A program made the position numbers and the translations under genes. Below are positions 7,623-9,625 of a DNA stretch of 9,625 bases, piece after piece. Below the pieces are notes generated by a model that had not been told where the DNA came from, ran no database searches, and saw only the letters and a program-made list of their open reading frames with translations. This DNA comes from CALMKX01 sp044869955. Its GTDB lineage: Bacteria; Acidobacteriota; Thermoanaerobaculia; Multivoradales; SZUA-115. The DNA is taken from assembly GCA_044869955.1 (NCBI GenBank), contig JBIOYC010000151.1:1-9625 (forward strand), written 5' to 3'. Position 1 is the stretch's first letter. Every line of letters begins with the position of its first letter.

Positions 7623-8324
7623 TCATGCCGGCGGCTCCTCTCCCCGTTCGATGCGGCGCAGCTCGGCCCGGATCTCGGCCAGCCGCGCCCGGACGGCACG
7701 TGCCCCTTCCACCTCGCCGTGCTCCTGGTAGGCGTCGAGCAGGCGCTGGCCCAGCTCTTCGGCCTGTTCGTAGCGGGCGCCGTCGAAGGCCTTCTCGAGG
7801 TGCTTGAGGCCGGCTTCGGTCTCGCCCTCGTCCAGCTCTAGCAAGCCCAGGGCGGCGAGCCCGTCGACGTGGCCTGGGTCCACCGCCAGCAGGCGTTCGA
7901 GCACGGCTCGCCGTCTCTCGACGTTGCGGAAGGTCACGGCGTAGCCGAAGAGGGCCGCCGTGCTCTGGGGCTCCACCTCGAGCCAGCGCTCGTAGGCCTC
8001 GCGTTGGGCCACCACCGCCTCCCGCTGGCCGGGCTCGTCCGGGTCTAGCAGGCCCCAGGCCAGGTTGCCCCAGCCTTCGGCCAGCAGCCGGAAGCCGGCG
8101 GCGCGGTCCGGGTAGCCCAGGTCCAGGGCCTGGCGCAGGGTGGCGAGGCCGGCCGCCAGGGCGTCCGCCCTGGAGCCCATGCAGTCGGCGCAGTTGGCCT
8201 CCACCTGGGCCTTGCCCTCGGCGAACAGGCGGGTCGTCTCGGCTTCGGGTCCGGCCTGGGCGCGGGCCGCCGTGCTCCCGGCGAGGAGCAGGGCGAGTAG
8301 GTGGAGGGGGAGCTTGGGGGTCAT
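7623..8324 (-). CDS. Exported TPR-like protein with a CxxC
   Basis: This gene encodes 233 residues. The ATG at 8324 is preferred over an upstream in-frame codon at 8357 because it gives a clean signal peptide (MTPKLPLHLLALLLAGSTAARA, cleavage probably after Ala22) and has GAGGT about 10 bases upstream. The mature part is almost wholly alpha-helical. It has TPR-like helix pairs: ADALAAGLATLRQALDLG, AVVAQREAYERWLEVEP, RRAVLERLLAVDPGHVDGLAALG, EAGLKHLEKAF and an Arg/Glu-rich final helix. A single C-x-x-C (Cys45, Cys48, NCADCMG) lies near the mature N-terminus. It is not a heme site because no His follows. I do not recognise a named family. A periplasmic or secreted scaffold that binds a partner from the same operon is plausible. 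It starts 13 bases after the M15-like gene and ends 31 bases before the giant protein. Confidence 0.85.
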   Translation of the reverse strand: MTPKLPLHLLALLLAGSTAARAQAGPEAETTRLFAEGKAQVEANCADCMGSRADALAAGLATLRQALDLGYPDRAAGFRLLAEGWGNLAWGLLDPDEPGQREAVVAQREAYERWLEVEPQSTAALFGYAVTFRNVERRRAVLERLLAVDPGHVDGLAALGLLELDEGETEAGLKHLEKAFDGARYEQAEELGQRLLDAYQEHGEVEGARAVRARLAEIRAELRRIERGEEPPA

Positions 8325-8334
8325 CGGGACCGGT

Positions 8335-8339
8335 ACCTC
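8335..8339 (-). promoter_or_regulatory. Ribosome binding site overlapping the upstream stop codon
   Basis: GAGGT on the minus strand overlaps the TGA of the M15-like gene (8338-8340) and lies 10 bases before the ATG at 8324. This fits coupled translation of the two genes. Confidence 0.45.
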
Positions 8340-9625
8340 ACGGGTCCAGCTCCACATGCACGTGGGTCACCATCGGGTCGTCGCAGGAGGTCGGGACGCT
8401 TCTGATCTCAGCCAAAGACTCCGCGCCGGGAAGGCTCCCCCCTGCGGTCAGCAGGATGCAGACGATCTGCACGCGGGTGAGTCCTTCGACCGCCGCCAGC
8501 TGCCCGAGGTCGACGGCACCTCCGAACTGATGACGGCTGGTGGGCACGCCGTTGACCGCCTCGTTGCGCTGGGGATTGCGCCAGGCGCTGTTCAGGTTGG
8601 GCCGCACCGCCGTCACCTGGTTCCGGGCCATGGTCTCTGCGATGCCGTTCGGGCCGGCCAGGATGTTGGAGCCTTGGCGCATGTCGTCGCAGCTGCTGGG
8701 AGCGTTCGGGAAGCAGCGCGGAGTGCTGAGCACCGGCCCGATCAGCTCGACGTTGGCCCCGGGGCTGACCACCACGGCGTTCGCCGCCAGCCCCGCGCGG
8801 CCCACGGGCTGCACCTGAACGTCGTCGTGGATTCGCCGGTTGAACTCGTTGTAGGCGTCTTGGGCAAGCACCTCGGGCGAGCCGAGCACGACCGAGTAGG
8901 CGGTGTAGGCGAACACATCGGCCGGCCCATAGTTGGCTTGGGTCGTCGGCTCGTTGAACTCGTCACGAGCGGGAATGGGCGTGACGCGATTGTCGATGTA
9001 CTCCTGGCGGATGATGTCCCGTTGGTCCTGGGTGATGGTCGCCTCGTCCATCTGCTCGCAGTACTTGGCCTTCAACTTGTAGGAGAGTGCCTCCGAACGT
9101 CGGCAGTGGCCGTTGCCCGGGCTGCCGCAACCGGTTCCCCGCTGGAGGGGCTTGGGCTCGGGCGGCTCCTGCTTGGGCCGGAAGGTGAGCGTGGTGCCTT
9201 TCATGTTGGCCGGCTGGACGTTCTCGTGGTCGCCGTGCAGGTCGGTCAGTTCCCACTCGATCTCGTCCGGCTCGCCGGTACCGGAGAGCGAGGCCGTGGC
9301 CTCGACGTCGGCATTGGTCAGGAACGAGAAGTTGGTAGACCAGGCGCCGTCGCTGGGGTTGGCATTGTCCGGCGGGGCGTCGATCATCACCTGCACGTCG
9401 CTCGTGCCGCAGCTACCGTTCTTGCACACGCCGCAGTGGTCGCCGCCCCCGCAACGCTGGTCTTCCTGAGCTGGGTCGGCTACGCAGCTCGAGCCGGAGC
9501 AGACCTGGCATTGCGGGCAGTCGTGGGTGGTGCCCGCGGCCGAGGGGCTGCCGCCGCAGTGCCAGCCGGCCTTGACGATGCCCACCCCGGGGTTGGCCAC
9601 CACCAGGCTGCCGTCCCGGCTGACC
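8338..9625 (-). CDS. Cys-rich protein with C-terminal M15/hedgehog-type peptidase-like domain, 5' partial
   Basis: The frame is open to the window edge (428 residues visible), so the start and any signal peptide are outside; a GTG at 9603 is probably internal. From the visible N-terminus there is a disulfide-type segment with nine cysteines (CPQCQVCSGSSC, then CGGGDHCGVCKNGSC), followed by an Ig- or beta-sandwich-like region (VQVMIDAPPDNANPSDG... to LTFRPKQEPPEPKP), a Cys-containing helical region, and a C-terminal domain of about 130 residues. That last domain has AWRNPQRNEAVNGVPTSRHQ continuing FGGAVDL, and ends THVHVELDP. SRHxxGxAxD with a later HxH is the zinc signature of the M15 D,D-carboxypeptidase / hedgehog fold: His codon 8530-8532, Asp codon 8509-8511 (His to Asp seven residues), and His codons 8362-8364 and 8356-8358. 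The classical ExxH base is absent. A peptidoglycan peptidase or a zinc-binding relative is likely. It lies upstream of three genes in an apparent operon. Confidence 0.75.
   Translation of the reverse strand, partial: VSRDGSLVVANPGVGIVKAGWHCGGSPSAAGTTHDCPQCQVCSGSSCVADPAQEDQRCGGGDHCGVCKNGSCGTSDVQVMIDAPPDNANPSDGAWSTNFSFLTNADVEATASLSGTGEPDEIEWELTDLHGDHENVQPANMKGTTLTFRPKQEPPEPKPLQRGTGCGSPGNGHCRRSEALSYKLKAKYCEQMDEATITQDQRDIIRQEYIDNRVTPIPARDEFNEPTTQANYGPADVFAYTAYSVVLGSPEVLAQDAYNEFNRRIHDDVQVQPVGRAGLAANAVVVSPGANVELIGPVLSTPRCFPNAPSSCDDMRQGSNILAGPNGIAETMARNQVTAVRPNLNSAWRNPQRNEAVNGVPTSRHQFGGAVDLGQLAAVEGLTRVQIVCILLTAGGSLPGAESLAEIRSVPTSCDDPMVTHVHVELDP

Larger units (their letters stand above)
2102..9625 (-). 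other. Probable four-gene operon
   Basis: The M15-like, TPR-like, giant mosaic and glycosyltransferase genes share one direction with gaps of 13, 31 and 12 bases. None of the gaps can hold a promoter plus terminator, so co-transcription from a promoter beyond the right edge is likely. Three products appear to be exported and the fourth is a sugar transferase, which points to a shared role at the cell envelope. Confidence 0.7.

Noticed and set aside
7592..7699. An upstream in-frame start for the giant protein
   Set aside because: It would overlap the TPR gene and bury the signal peptide behind 36 charged residues; the ATG at 7591 has a strong ribosome binding site.
8178..8192. CxxC of the TPR-like protein as a cytochrome c heme site
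   Set aside because: The motif is C-A-D-C followed by Met, so the axial His of CxxCH is missing.
1..9625. CRISPR array, tRNA/rRNA gene, insertion sequence or integrase
   Set aside because: I found no regularly spaced direct repeats, no cloverleaf or rRNA-like sequence and no transposase or integrase motifs; nearly the whole window is occupied by the six genes.

Overview
The window is very GC-rich (two 60-base rows I counted were about 73% and 63% G+C). It reads as a bacterial chromosome segment with dense coding, short intergenic gaps, and long secreted proteins built from Ig-like, LVIVD-propeller and calcium-binding repeats. This style is common in Acidobacteriota, Myxococcota and related environmental lineages. 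I infer that kind of organism, but nothing here fixes the taxon. I see no tRNA, rRNA, CRISPR array, insertion sequence or integrase.

Left side, + strand (2-2088): a 5'-truncated TPR-CHAT protein with an intact His/Cys protease dyad. A 122-residue protein follows 17 bases later. Its layout (hydrophobic middle, then a short beta-rich tail) recalls the EACC1 companions of caspase-like conflict systems. If that holds, the pair is a candidate defence or programmed-death module with one part cut off by the window edge.

Right side, - strand (9625 down to 2102): four genes in one direction with gaps of only 13, 31 and 12 bases, so very probably an operon that starts outside the window. In transcription order they are: (i) the C-terminal part of a cysteine-rich protein ending in an M15/hedgehog-type zinc peptidase-like domain; (ii) a small exported TPR-like protein with a CxxC; (iii) a 1537-residue exported mosaic protein with Big_2-like domains, thrombospondin-type-3-like calcium repeats, an LVIVD beta-propeller, three tandem Ig domains, two carboxypeptidase-regulatory-like domains, a second propeller and a 10-cysteine tail; (iv) a 287-residue GT-B/MurG-like glycosyltransferase. 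Three of the four look exported or envelope-facing, which suggests a cell-surface or secreted complex, possibly glycosylated by the last gene. That joint role is inference.

The two transcription units converge, with only 13 bases between their stop codons. No intergenic stretch longer than 31 bases exists in the window.
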